Source: an uncultured Mycoplasmatota bacterium (GTDB taxonomy: Bacteria; Bacillota_I; Bacilli_A; RF39; UBA660). From it: 58,023 bases of DNA. The first letter of the stretch is position 1, and every line of letters begins with the position of its first letter. This document shows, in pieces, positions 57,971-58,023 of this stretch. Made by a program: the position numbers and the translations under genes. Under the pieces are notes generated by a model. The model did not search any database and was not told the DNA's origin. It worked only from the letters and a program-made list of their open reading frames with translations. Where the stretch lies: assembly GCA_900544605.1 (NCBI GenBank), contig UQVP01000004.1, positions 1 to 58,023 on the forward strand. Reading direction: 5' to 3'.

Positions 57971-58023
57971 TTTTTCTACCTCCTATACTTTACACTTTAA
58001 TTATACCCTATTTTATTTTAATT

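Overview
The window is a 58 kb stretch of an AT-rich genome from a Gram-positive, spore-forming Bacillota. The evidence is low G+C, genes packed almost end to end, strong GGAGG-type ribosome binding sites, sigma-A promoters with TG-extended -10 boxes, a Bacillus-like secE-nusG-rplK-rplA-rplJ-rplL-rpoB-rpoC order, and the sporulation genes spoIIGA, sigE, sigG, sigH and ylmC. TGA is used as a stop codon (rbgA, the RsmC-like gene), so this is not a mycoplasma-code organism. An uncultured gut lineage of the RF39 or TANB77 kind is my best guess; the sequence alone does not fix the taxon. Nearly every gene is on the minus strand, so genes are described from high to low coordinates.

Layout. 1-18.6 kb: a wall-anchored surface protein, then rpoC, rpoB, an RsmC-like methyltransferase, the ribosomal protein operons with their L10 and L1 leader elements, nusG and secE, the trmD-rimM-TrmH RNA modification group, a type IV pilin-like protein, and an RNase J paralogue with a degraded metal site. 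18.8-30.9 kb: a short SUF operon (sufC-sufD-sufS), a HIT protein, pnp, rpsO, truB, a YugP-like membrane protease, cysS, cysK and a membrane-anchored unknown. 31.0-32.7 kb: two tRNA genes flanked by inverted tRNA fragments, a solitary MutH/MvaI-like endonuclease and mscL, the last two on the plus strand. 32.8-43.4 kb: a Cys-repeat surface protein, Smr domain, ddl, a membrane-fused MurF, a hydrolase, a D,D-carboxypeptidase, a CPBP protease, sigH, rlmB, mrnC and rbgA. 43.5-44.6 kb: a RhuM-family gene between 67-bp direct repeats. 44.7-53.4 kb: SIS and WYL proteins, maf, rdgB, small unknowns, a collagen-like BclA-type protein, a coiled-coil protein, a glycosyltransferase and ylmC. 53.4-56.7 kb: sigG, an unknown, sigE and spoIIGA. 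56.7-58.0 kb: a second pilin-like gene with a very unusual 3' end.

Most interesting signal. Both pilin-like genes (15709-16908 and 57095-57970) have an AT-rich body and a C-terminal segment of about 50% G+C that is rich in NNC codons (AAC, TAC, AGC, GGC). Pilin 1 ends in a lectin-like domain with a GVRPV tail. This is the signature of a diversity-generating retroelement (DGR) variable region. Just after the pilin 2 stop codon lies a hairpin with an 8-9 bp stem and a GAAA loop, as described downstream of DGR variable regions. It is followed by a frameshifted, truncated ORF that reads as a MutS domain-I-like protein, a known DGR accessory class. No reverse transcriptase or template repeat is in the window, so these look like remote or orphaned DGR targets displayed on a type IV pilin-like scaffold.

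Other points of note: Asn in place of His at the rifampicin-site position 526 of RpoB; a promoter/operator module duplicated upstream of two unrelated membrane-anchored proteins; a hairpin that buries the collagen-like gene's ribosome binding site; two L1-binding-site mimics in the rplKA operon; and a SUF operon without sufB or sufU.
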